DNA of 64,000 nucleotides from assembly GCF_019603315.1 (NCBI RefSeq), contig NZ_CP080649.1, forward strand, positions 2,924,176 to 2,988,175, given 5' to 3'. The DNA is from Ruficoccus sp. ZRK36. GTDB taxonomy: Bacteria; Verrucomicrobiota; Verrucomicrobiia; Opitutales; Cerasicoccaceae. Positions within the stretch are counted from its first letter, which is position 1; each line of letters begins with the position of its first letter. Of this stretch, positions 53,365 through 61,772 are shown piece after piece. A program made the position numbers and the translations under genes. A model generated the notes under the pieces. It did not search any database. It worked only from the letters and a program-made list of their open reading frames with translations, and was not told the origin of the DNA.

Positions 53365-55530
53365 ATGTTTCGCCTCCTACGGATCGGGAGAATGCTGTTG
53401 GTGTGCATTCTCCTGGCAGCCTCTTCTCAGCTTTACGCCAAAAGAGACGGACAGGCTGCCTTGGAGCCGATACGCGTGCAGTTGAAGTGGCTGCATCAGT
53501 TTCAGTTCGCCGGTTATTACGCAGCCCTGGAAAAAGGTTTTTACGCCGAGCACGGGCTGGAGGTTGAGCTGTTGGAGGGGCGTCCAGAGCTGGACCCCGC
53601 GGAAGTCGTACTGGCAGGCGGCGCGCAGTACGGGGTGGGCACGCCGGAAATCCTGCTCGACTACGCTGGTGGAGAGCCACTGGTGGCGCTCGGAGTCATC
53701 TTCCAGCACTCCCCCTACGTATTTCTGGCGACCTTTGACTCGGGCATTTCCGATATTGGCCAACTGACCGGTAAGCGAATCATGATGGAGACGCAGGCCG
53801 CCGAGCTATACGCCTACCTCACGCGGGAGAGAATCCCCCTCAGCAGCCTGACCATCCTGCCCCATTCGTTTAATGCTGACGGCTTGATGGATGGCTCAGT
53901 GGATGCCATGTCCGCCTACGCCACCGACGAAGAGTTCGCGCTAAACGAACAAGCCGTACCCTACTCGGCCTTTTCTCCCCGCTCAGGTGGCGTTGATTTT
54001 TATGGGGATTTGTTTTTCACCACTCAGTCGGAGATAGAGAAACATCCAGACCGGGTGCGTGCCTTTTATGAGGCGACGATCGAGGGCTGGCAGTACGCCA
54101 TGCAGCACCCCGAGGAGATCGTTGATCTGATCCTGGAGAAGTACCCCACCCAGAAAAGCCGGGATGCGCTGCTCTTTGAGGCCGACAAAATGAGCCAGCT
54201 CATGCACCCGGAGATCATACCGGTGGGCTACATGTACAAGGGCCGCTGGCAGCACATCGCCGAGACCTACCAGGAGCTCGGGATGCTGAAGACCATCCCC
54301 AAGCTCGATCCTTTCCTTTACGATCCGAACCCGCCCCCGAACTACACATGGGCGCTGTGGACCAGCGGGATCACCCTGGCCGTCGCGCTCGTTGCATTTG
54401 GCATCCTGCTGCCCGTGTGGCGTCTGAACGGGCGCCTGCGCCGAGAGATCGAGCATCGACGCCGTACAGAGGAAAAGCTCAAGGTTGCCAAACTGGCCGC
54501 TGAGCGGGCCAACCAGATCAAGGCACAGTTTCTGGCGAGCGTCACCCATGACCTGCGCACGCCGCTGAACGCGATCATCGGCTTGTCCGAAATCATGCTC
54601 CATGATGAGCGTGAGGACGAAGAGCGCGAACACCTGGAAAGCATCCACAAGGCCGGGGAGTCCCTACTCCGTATGGTCGACGAGCTCCTCGACCTCAACC
54701 GCATCGAATCGGGGCGCATCGGCCTGCGGGACGATCCGTTCATCCTCGACGATGTTCTGGACGAGGTGGCAAATCTCCTGCGCGTCCCAGCTCAGCGTAA
54801 GAGTCTGGAGCTGACCGTGCGCCTGGAGTCCGCCGAGTGCGCTTCCCTGCGGGGAGACCCCGAGCGCCTGCGCCAGATCCTTTTCAATCTGGGCGGGAAC
54901 GCCGTAAAGTTCACCCATCATGGCTTTGTACGCATCAGCGCCAGCAAGGACAGCGAGGGCTGGCTGTGCCTGAGCATTGAAGATAGCGGTCCGGGTATCC
55001 CGGAGGAGATACGCGAGCAGCTCTTCGATCCCTTTGTGCGCTCCAAGGACGCACACGAAACAGAAGGCACAGGGCTGGGCCTGAGCATCGTCAGGCGAGT
55101 CGCAGAGGCCATGGGAGGCACAGCAGCCGTCGGTGACAAAGCTCATGGCGAGGGCGCACTGTTTCTGGTGCGTCTGCCCATTATCGACCCCGCCCCCAAC
55201 GAAAAGGCCCTTGAATTGAGCACCTGCCTCGATGGCCTGCCCATCGCTGTGCGATTAAAAAGTAAAGAACGGATGGCAGCTGCCATGGTGAACCTCGCCT
55301 GTCTGGGGGCACGGCCAAGCCTTTTTGACGCAAGCCACATCAGCGAGTATACGCTCGTGCTGCTCGACCCCGCCTACGCGACGCCCGATATGACCGAAAG
55401 GCTTGATCAGGCCGGCTGCCCACGTCTCATCCTGACGCCCCGGCGCTCACTCATGACTCGCCGGACGCTCGCCCACCTGGTCAGGAGCAAGCTGTCGATG
55501 GGGCCCGTCCCGGGGATGGATCCGCATTGA
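53365..55530 (+). CDS. sensor histidine kinase with NMT1/THI5-like sensor domain and degenerate C-terminal receiver-like tail
   Basis: A 721-residue membrane kinase. A signal peptide (LLRIGRMLLVCILLAASSQLYA) precedes a periplasmic NMT1/THI5-type binding domain, residues about 35-320 (VQLKWLHQFQFAGYYAALEKGFYAEHGLEVELLEG). This fold binds pyrimidine precursors, alkanesulfonates or related small molecules. One membrane helix lies at 330-350. The kinase core has H395 (SVTHDLRTPLNAIIG), N-box N512 (LFNLGGNAVKFT), D540 (IEDSGPGIP) and GTGLGLSIV. Residues about 605-715 resemble a receiver fold without the phospho-accepting Asp (TLVLLDP). There is no adjacent response regulator. Confidence 0.88.
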   Translation: MFRLLRIGRMLLVCILLAASSQLYAKRDGQAALEPIRVQLKWLHQFQFAGYYAALEKGFYAEHGLEVELLEGRPELDPAEVVLAGGAQYGVGTPEILLDYAGGEPLVALGVIFQHSPYVFLATFDSGISDIGQLTGKRIMMETQAAELYAYLTRERIPLSSLTILPHSFNADGLMDGSVDAMSAYATDEEFALNEQAVPYSAFSPRSGGVDFYGDLFFTTQSEIEKHPDRVRAFYEATIEGWQYAMQHPEEIVDLILEKYPTQKSRDALLFEADKMSQLMHPEIIPVGYMYKGRWQHIAETYQELGMLKTIPKLDPFLYDPNPPPNYTWALWTSGITLAVALVAFGILLPVWRLNGRLRREIEHRRRTEEKLKVAKLAAERANQIKAQFLASVTHDLRTPLNAIIGLSEIMLHDEREDEEREHLESIHKAGESLLRMVDELLDLNRIESGRIGLRDDPFILDDVLDEVANLLRVPAQRKSLELTVRLESAECASLRGDPERLRQILFNLGGNAVKFTHHGFVRISASKDSEGWLCLSIEDSGPGIPEEIREQLFDPFVRSKDAHETEGTGLGLSIVRRVAEAMGGTAAVGDKAHGEGALFLVRLPIIDPAPNEKALELSTCLDGLPIAVRLKSKERMAAAMVNLACLGARPSLFDASHISEYTLVLLDPAYATPDMTERLDQAGCPRLILTPRRSLMTRRTLAHLVRSKLSMGPVPGMDPH

Positions 55531-55788
55531 TAGATGGACAAACGACTGAGTCTAAATGCGAACGATATTTCGCGGTAGTTGGACACAAGAGGTAATTGTA
55601 CCAAGCCCCCTCGCACATGCTGGTCCAATCCATTGATTCGTTAACGTGAGGACATAATACTATCATGCAGAAGCCTTCTCTGGAGAATCCGCTCCGCAAC
55701 TTGCAGGAAGACATACTGTCGGTTAAAGTACTGCTGTATATCTCCTAAGGCCGAGCACACACGCTAACGGCCCACGGAAGAATCTATC

Positions 55789-56274
55789 ATGCTTGATTTA
55801 CGGCTCCCGATCTCCGTTCTCGACTTACCCAGCTACGAATGGTCAATGATGTGGCGAGTTGCCGTAGCCGCGATTCTTGCGGGACTACCGGGGCTTGAGC
55901 GCGAGTTTCGACGCAAGCCAGCGGGGTTTCGCACACACATGATTATAGGCGCATCGTGCGCACTCATGGTAATGCTCGGACGTGTCCTGTTGGAGCAATA
56001 CAGTCATCTACCAAACCCTGAGCAGATTCGAACCGATCCTCTGCGTATTTTTGAAGCCATTGTGGTTGGCGTCAGTTTTATTGGCGCAGGCACGATTCTT
56101 AAGGTCGAGGACTCTATGCGTATCCGGTATTTGACAACCGCGGCCAGTCTGTTGTTTGCAGCCGCAATCGGCATCAGTGTAGCCCTTGACCTCTTTTTCC
56201 TCGCGGCGTTCGAATGTGTATTAATCCTCGTAATCAATCTTGGATTAGGACGACTCGAAAAAGAGATAAATTAA
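55789..56274 (+). CDS. MgtC/SapB-family membrane protein
   Basis: A 161-residue inner-membrane protein with four or five hydrophobic segments. The family signature is RVAVAAILAGLPGLEREFRRKPAGFRTHMIIGASCALMVMLG near the N-terminus and FEAIVVGVSFIGAGTILK in the middle, followed by RYLTTAASLLFAAAIGISVAL. MgtC proteins are linked to Mg2+ limitation, acid stress and ATP-synthase or phosphate control in other bacteria; the role here is unknown. It lacks the long C-terminal cytoplasmic domain of virulence-type MgtC, so it is of the short SapB-like form. Confidence 0.9.
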   Translation: MLDLRLPISVLDLPSYEWSMMWRVAVAAILAGLPGLEREFRRKPAGFRTHMIIGASCALMVMLGRVLLEQYSHLPNPEQIRTDPLRIFEAIVVGVSFIGAGTILKVEDSMRIRYLTTAASLLFAAAIGISVALDLFFLAAFECVLILVINLGLGRLEKEIN

Positions 56275-56393
56275 CGAGTAGCCTTCTCTCCAAAACCCAC
56301 TCAGCTATATACTCTGAAGCGGGTTAGCCAGACGCTGTTCCATACTATCTCAGCATCAAGAATAGCCCAATAAACACATATTGGGCAGAAAAG

Positions 56394-56470
56394 TGGTCGG
56401 GCTGAGAGGATTCGAACCTCCGGCCTCTTCGTCCCGAACGAAGCGCGCTACCAGACTGCGCTACAGCCCG
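56394..56470 (-). tRNA. tRNA-Pro (anticodon CGG)
   Basis: Read on the minus strand from 56470. Acceptor CGGGCTG/CAGCCCG pairs fully; the D-arm is GCGCAGTCTGGTAGCGC; the anticodon stem CTTCG/CGAAG holds loop TTCGGGA with anticodon CGG; the T-arm is GGAGG-TTCGAAT-CCTCT; discriminator A and CCA are encoded (56394-56397). It reads codon CCG. Confidence 0.95.
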
Positions 56471-56634
56471 TCCAAATAATCGGGAAAGAGGCGAAAATGG
56501 CAGACTCTGTGAATCAGGCAAGTTTTTTTCGCCGATTTATTTAAAAGTTTTAACCGTGGGCAGGCGTCAATGGGTGCCGCCCCTTCTCCGGCAGGTTTGG
56601 TCTCAATCAAGCATCAGCGCATACGGGCGGAGCA

Positions 56635-58587
56635 TCACTCCTCAAGCTTATCGGCGGCTGCCATCCAGGCCTCGTTGAGGCGCTCCAGCTCGTCGTTGAC
56701 AGCCATCAGGTCGCGGTTGATCTGCATGACCTTACCGCTGTCGCCGCCGTAAAGATCGGGATCCTCCATCTGTGCGCTCAGCTCGCGCTGCTTGTCCTCG
56801 AGTTTGCAGATCTGCTCCTCCAGCAGATCCACCTCGGCACGAATTTTAGCCCGTTCCTGGCGGGCAGCGGCCTCAGCGCGTTTCTGCTCCTTGGACTTAA
56901 AGCCTGCGGCGCTGGCCTCGGATGGGCCGTTACCGGAACCCGCATGGGCCACTTCGTCCGGGCGCTGGTTGGTCAGCTTCTCCCCGGCGGTGAGGGCTGC
57001 GCGCTCGTCCGCAGACTGGGACTTGAACAAATAGTAATCGTAGTCGCCGGCATATGCGGTCAGGTCCCCGGCACTGATATGCAGGACGCTGCGGGCGATC
57101 TTGCGGATAAAATACACGTCGTGGCTGATGAACACCAGCGTCCCGGTATAGTTTTCCAAGGCGGCGATGAGCGCATCGATACTGGCGATATCGAGGTGCG
57201 TCGTCGGCTCATCCATGAGCAGGAAGTTCGGCGGATCGAGCAGGAGCTTGATCAGGGCCAGGCGGGACTTTTCTCCCCCAGAGAGCACGGCCACCTTTTT
57301 AAAGACCGCATCCCCCCGAAACAGGAACGACCCGAGCACGGTGCGGGCTTCGGTCTCGTTGATCGCGCGGTTGATGCTCTGGACCTCCTCCAGCACCGTG
57401 TTCTCGGCATTGAGCACATCGAGGCGGCTCTGCGAGAAGTAGCCCGGCTTGGCGTTATGCCCGAGGGTGAACTCGCCCTGCTGGGGCGTAAGCACACCGG
57501 CTAAGAGCTTCAGCAGCGTGGACTTGCCTGCGCCATTGGGGCCGACCAGTACGATTCGCTCCCCGCGCTGCGCCTGGAAGTCGATCCCCTTGTACACCCG
57601 GTGCTCCCCGTAGGCGAAGTGAATATCCTCCAGCGTGATCACTGTCTGGCCACTGGGCGGGGGCTCTGGAAACTTCACCTTCAGCGTCTTGGCGCTCTCC
57701 AGCGGAGCATCGATCTTGTCCATGCGGTCGATCTGCTTCTGCTTGGACTTGGCCTGGGTAGCCTTGGTGTTCTTGGCCCCGAAACGCTCGATAAAGCGCT
57801 CCAGCTGAGCAATCTTGCCCTGCTGGTTCTTATAGGCGGCCATGTGCTGCGCGTCGCGTGCGGCGGCCTCCTCGACGTAGTCGTCGTAATTCCCCCGGTA
57901 GCTGTGGACCCGGTGGTGGCGGATCTCCAGCACGTGGTCCACCAGTGCATTGAGAAAGGCCCGGTCGTGCGAGATGAGAAAGATACCCCCCGGATAGCTT
58001 TTTAAATAGTTCTGAAACCAGCCGAGCGACTCCAGGTCGAGGTGGTTCGTCGGCTCGTCCAGCATGAGCAGGTCCGGCTCGGAGGTCAGCAGCCGCGCCA
58101 AGTGTGCGCGCATGACCCAGCCGCCACTGAGCACACGAGCCGGGCGGTCATAGTCACTGTCCCGGAACGACAGACCCGCGAGGATGCGCTTCGCTTTGGG
58201 CTCGGTCTGATACCCACCCAGCTCCGTATAGCGGGCCACGGCCTCGGCGTATTTATCCGAGGTCACATCCCCTGCCCGCTCACAGTCACCGATAATCTTG
58301 CGCACTCGCGCGTGCTCGGGGGTGATCCCGGCGGCAATCTCGATCACCGTCTGGTCACCCTCGGGCGCGGTTTCCTGTGGCAGGTAGCCGATGCGGGCAC
58401 CCCGCTCGATATCGACCAGCCCACCGTCCGGCTCACCGGTGCCCAGAATGATGGAAAACAGAGTGGTCTTACCCGCGCCATTGGGGCCGACCAGCGCCAC
58501 GCGATTCTCGCGGTTGATGCGAAACGTCACGTCCTCAAATAGGACCTGGCCCCCATAGGCCTTGCTGAGCTGTGAAACCTGAAGCAT
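56635..58587 (-). CDS. ABC-F ATPase
   Basis: A 650-residue soluble protein with two ABC domains and no membrane segment, starting [29 protein letters not shown] at 58587 (54 further codons are open upstream but do not look like the family). Domain 1 has Walker [10 protein letters not shown] and signature [15 protein letters not shown]; domain 2 has GPNGAGKST and [15 protein letters not shown]; both Walker B blocks end in the [20 protein letters not shown] form of ABC-F proteins. The linker has the P-site interaction region. The Lys/Glu-rich C-terminal 120 residues form a coiled coil, as in Uup/YheS-type members. It acts on translating ribosomes or ribosome rescue. The subfamily is uncertain. 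Confidence 0.92.
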   Translation of the reverse strand: MLQVSQLSKAYGGQVLFEDVTFRINRENRVALVGPNGAGKTTLFSIILGTGEPDGGLVDIERGARIGYLPQETAPEGDQTVIEIAAGITPEHARVRKIIGDCERAGDVTSDKYAEAVARYTELGGYQTEPKAKRILAGLSFRDSDYDRPARVLSGGWVMRAHLARLLTSEPDLLMLDEPTNHLDLESLGWFQNYLKSYPGGIFLISHDRAFLNALVDHVLEIRHHRVHSYRGNYDDYVEEAAARDAQHMAAYKNQQGKIAQLERFIERFGAKNTKATQAKSKQKQIDRMDKIDAPLESAKTLKVKFPEPPPSGQTVITLEDIHFAYGEHRVYKGIDFQAQRGERIVLVGPNGAGKSTLLKLLAGVLTPQQGEFTLGHNAKPGYFSQSRLDVLNAENTVLEEVQSINRAINETEARTVLGSFLFRGDAVFKKVAVLSGGEKSRLALIKLLLDPPNFLLMDEPTTHLDIASIDALIAALENYTGTLVFISHDVYFIRKIARSVLHISAGDLTAYAGDYDYYLFKSQSADERAALTAGEKLTNQRPDEVAHAGSGNGPSEASAAGFKSKEQKRAEAAARQERAKIRAEVDLLEEQICKLEDKQRELSAQMEDPDLYGGDSGKVMQINRDLMAVNDELERLNEAWMAAADKLEE

Positions 58588-58782
58588 GCAGCCGCACACT
58601 CCATGACGAATCCGCCCCGGCGTGAAGCCTAAACTTTCAGGAGAAAGCCCTGAATCGGGCACCTGACCACAATCGACATTGATTATAAACTCCCAATCAG
58701 TCCCAGCGGAGGCGCCCACCCTGCGTGTGCTTGCTTGACGGTGCGGCACGACAGGAGCAGTTTTTCACAGTCCCTGCCCGCC

Positions 58783-59886
58783 ATGAAGATTTTCACCATC
58801 AGCAATGTGCCTCTTGCCCCCACACAGGCGCACGGATGTGTGATTACGGGGTTCGTGGAGCGGCTACGCCAGCGTGGACACGAGGTCGATGTATGCTCCC
58901 CGGAGAACTACCAGCTCCTCCGAGGCCTGACGTTTGCCCCCCGGCTGCGGCTCCAGATCGGCTACACCGCGGCCTGCATGAAGGCCGTTCGCTCGGGCAA
59001 ATACGACCTGATCCACGCCTTTGGCGGGGAGGCCTGGCAGACGATTTCTCGCTGCCAACTGCTGCGCAACCGCCCGCTGATGCTCGCCCACGCTAACGTT
59101 GTGGAGCCCCATGCCACCGAGCAACTCGCTCGTGATGGGAAAAAGCCGGGCACCTGGCTGAGCCGACAAGTGGACAGTTTTCTGCACTACGACTGGGCCT
59201 ACAGCTGTGCGGACGGGGTTGTCACAGCTTCCCAATACGATGCCGACTACGTGCGGCAAAAAGGATGGCAAACAGCAGAGACGGTCTGCGCGATCACCCC
59301 TGCCCTGCCCGAGGATTTGCTGGGGCAGCCCTTCACCGCAGAGCGCGCACCCATCATCGGCTACTGCGGCCCCTGGTCGCACCGCAAGGGCAATGACCTT
59401 CTGGAAAAAGCTCTCCCGATTCTGGCCGAGCGTTTCCCGGAGGTGCGCTTTGAAATTGTCGGAACTCGCGGCCGCCTCGACGCGGAGAAGTCTTTCACGC
59501 CCCGCGTGCGCGAACGTCTGACCCACCTGGCCAACCTCACCCGCGAGGAGCTGCGTGAACGCTACCGCACCTGGTCGATCGCGCTCATGCCCTCGCGCTA
59601 TGAAAGCTTTGGACTGGTCGCCGCCGAGGCCATGACCTGCGGGGCCGCGCTTGTCGCCACCCGCACGGGCTTCCCCGCCGGACTGGCCAATGGACAAGAG
59701 GCACTCATCCTCGAGCAGACCAACGGAGATGAACTTGCCGAGGCGGTCTCAACCCTGCTCACCGACGAGGCCAAGCGCCGCGCTATCGCGGCTGCTGGCT
59801 GGGAGCGCGTGCAGTCCCTGAGCTGGGAGCGGGCTGTGGACCGCTTCGAGGCTTTTGTCTACAGCCTCAAACACCGAGAGCTTTAG
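58783..59886 (+). CDS. GT4-family glycosyltransferase
   Basis: A 367-residue GT-B enzyme (start MKIFTISNVPLAPTQAHGCVITGFVERLRQRGHEVDV at 58783). The C-terminal nucleotide-sugar-binding half carries APIIGYCGPWSHRKGNDLLEKALPILAERFPEVRFEIVG and the E-x7-E block MPSRYESFGLVAAEAMTCGAALVATRTGFPAGL. No membrane segment is visible, so it is cytoplasmic or peripheral. It transfers a sugar from an activated donor to a glycan, lipid or small molecule; the substrate is unknown. It starts 195 bases from the divergent ABC-F gene and ends 27 bases before the convergent sulfatase gene. No other polysaccharide-synthesis gene is adjacent. Confidence 0.88.
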   Translation: MKIFTISNVPLAPTQAHGCVITGFVERLRQRGHEVDVCSPENYQLLRGLTFAPRLRLQIGYTAACMKAVRSGKYDLIHAFGGEAWQTISRCQLLRNRPLMLAHANVVEPHATEQLARDGKKPGTWLSRQVDSFLHYDWAYSCADGVVTASQYDADYVRQKGWQTAETVCAITPALPEDLLGQPFTAERAPIIGYCGPWSHRKGNDLLEKALPILAERFPEVRFEIVGTRGRLDAEKSFTPRVRERLTHLANLTREELRERYRTWSIALMPSRYESFGLVAAEAMTCGAALVATRTGFPAGLANGQEALILEQTNGDELAEAVSTLLTDEAKRRAIAAAGWERVQSLSWERAVDRFEAFVYSLKHREL

Positions 59887-59913
59887 CGAGACCAAGTATC
59901 CCACTGGCTAGCA

Positions 59914-61362
59914 TCACACCTTCGGCTCGCCGTTTTCCTCGGGGCGGTCCTTCAGGTAGTACCAGTCGCGGGAGAAGATGTCGGACTTGTCGGTGGTATC
60001 GAGCTGCCCCCGGCCAACGATCGGCAGGTAGGCTCCGTCGCGATCCTTTTCCACGTAGCGTGCGAACCAGCCGTCGAGCTCGTCCCGCATGCGGTCGATC
60101 TGCTCCACATACTCCGGCTCGTCGATCAGGTTTCGGGCTTCATCCGGGTCGGCGCACAGATCGTAAAACTCGTCCGGGTGGTCCGTCGTGCGCTGCACGT
60201 ATTTGTATTTACGGCTGCGAATCATCCGGGTCGGCCCATACTCGTCGAAGACAACCAGCGGCGCCTCCGCAGGCTCCCCCTGCCCTGTCCAGACACCGGA
60301 GAGTGAACGCCCCGGCAGACCGCTCGGGGTCTCATCGCCACAGCCGACATACTCCAGCAGGCTGGGGAGAAAATCGTAGTGGCTAAATAATACATCGGAG
60401 ACTTCACCGACCGGCACGCGCCCCGGCTGCGACAGCACGAAGGGCACTTTTACCGAGGTATCGAACATGTTCTGCGGGTAGGTGCCGTTGCCCTTACCGT
60501 AAATGCCGTGATGGCCCATGTTCATCCCGTTATCGCCGGTGAAGATTATCAACGTGTCTTCCAGGACTCCCTTTTCTTCCAACGTATCCAGCAGCTGGCC
60601 GATCCCGGCGTCCATCGCCGTGATGGATGCGTAGTAGCCACTGAGCAGCTCCCGTCGCAGCTCCGGAGTGGAGCCGTGCGGAGCGGTATTGATCTGCCAG
60701 GGGTGCATGGGAAGGTCCGGCACGGACGCAAAGGGACAGTCGTTGTAGTACGGGTCGTAGTATTCGGCCGGATGCTCCTCGCGCTCCCAGGGGCTATGCG
60801 GCGCGGTATAGTGCACGCCCAGATAAAAGGGTTCCTCGCCCTCGTAGCCATTCAGGAAATCCAGAGCGTTGTCCGTGATCACGTCCGTCACGTAGCGGGG
60901 CTCCTCGTACTCCTTACCCTCGCAAATCATCGGTGCATTGTAGTAAGGGCCACCGCCGCGAGCGTGGGTTTTCCAGTAGGTATGGCCTTTCTGCGGCTGA
61001 GGAGCGTTGCCGAGATGCCACTTACCGCTCAATGCGCAGGTATAGCCCTGCTCAGCCAAAATCTCTGTATAGGTGGTCTGTCCGGCCAGATAGTCGATGA
61101 CGGCACGATCCATCGCCTCGCCGGGTGAGTTACCGCGCCGGATCCAGTCGTGCACACCGTGCTGGGAGGGGATCTTGCCGGTGATCAGCGACGCGCGCGC
61201 CGGGGAGCATACCGGCGATACACAGTAGGCACTGCTCAGCAGCAGCCCCTTGGCGGCAATGCGGTCGATGTTGGGCGTGCGCACCTCGGCATTACCGGCG
61301 CAGCCCAGCGCCCAGGAGCCCAGGTCATCAGCGAGGATAAAAAGAATATTCGGTTTTTTCAT
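59914..61362 (-). CDS. sulfatase (formylglycine-dependent, cysteine type)
   Basis: A 482-residue type I sulfatase. The metal-binding start is KPNILFILADDLG (D12, D13), and the formylglycine signature is C52-S-P-A-R56 (SPVCSPARASLITGKIPSQHGV), so Cys52 is oxidised to formylglycine. SGKWHLG, VHYTAPHSPW and FTGDNGMNMGHHG supply further metal and substrate ligands. No signal peptide is visible, so it probably acts on oligosaccharides in the cytoplasm, after uptake. It removes sulfate esters from a sugar. It is divergent from heparinase gene 3 and shares the intergenic region with operator copy 3. No maturation enzyme is in the window. Confidence 0.93.
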   Translation of the reverse strand: MKKPNILFILADDLGSWALGCAGNAEVRTPNIDRIAAKGLLLSSAYCVSPVCSPARASLITGKIPSQHGVHDWIRRGNSPGEAMDRAVIDYLAGQTTYTEILAEQGYTCALSGKWHLGNAPQPQKGHTYWKTHARGGGPYYNAPMICEGKEYEEPRYVTDVITDNALDFLNGYEGEEPFYLGVHYTAPHSPWEREEHPAEYYDPYYNDCPFASVPDLPMHPWQINTAPHGSTPELRRELLSGYYASITAMDAGIGQLLDTLEEKGVLEDTLIIFTGDNGMNMGHHGIYGKGNGTYPQNMFDTSVKVPFVLSQPGRVPVGEVSDVLFSHYDFLPSLLEYVGCGDETPSGLPGRSLSGVWTGQGEPAEAPLVVFDEYGPTRMIRSRKYKYVQRTTDHPDEFYDLCADPDEARNLIDEPEYVEQIDRMRDELDGWFARYVEKDRDGAYLPIVGRGQLDTTDKSDIFSRDWYYLKDRPEENGEPKV

Positions 61363-61772
61363 CGGATAAAATCACGCAGGCGGGATACAGAGCGTGTCAG
61401 GAAATGAAGATCTCCTGCCCAAGGGCATAGTCCACTACGAATCGTTTGACCAGTCTCGAAGCGAGCGTCCATCGAATTTTCATCACGATGGATTCTGCGA
61501 TCCATCGCTCACGTCCGAACCCCAAGGCACAAGAGATTTCCCGGATGGTATCACGTCAGTCCGTGTCCACTTGCAACGCTCTGGTGACTGTACCCGTTTT
61601 ATCTAACAGGTGTTGCCAAACATTCGTTGAACAGGTTCAATAAAACTGACTTTGATCCCGCTCTGGATGCGGACACGATCATTTAAAATAGCCCTATTTG
61701 TACGAGTTGTCCCATCTTCGCATCCGTGCGCAAGGAGCTGGACGTTTCTTGTCCGCAACCCATTACCTTTCC
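61363..61772. other. 410-base divergent intergenic region (sulfatase / heparinase 3)
   Basis: No gene is supported. It contains operator copy 3 (61627-61640) and a perfect 8-bp inverted repeat, CGATGGAT (61486-61493) and ATCCATCG (61500-61507). A half copy of the same repeat, TCCATCG, lies at 61468-61474. Confidence 0.6.
61627..61640. promoter_or_regulatory. LacI-type operator, copy 3 (sulfatase / heparinase 3)
   Basis: TTGAAC-AG-GTTCAA, a perfect 6+6 inverted repeat with a 2-base centre. It lies 132 bases upstream of the heparinase 3 start and 264 bases upstream of the sulfatase start. It has the same core as the sites at 30208-30221 and 42319-42332. Confidence 0.75.
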
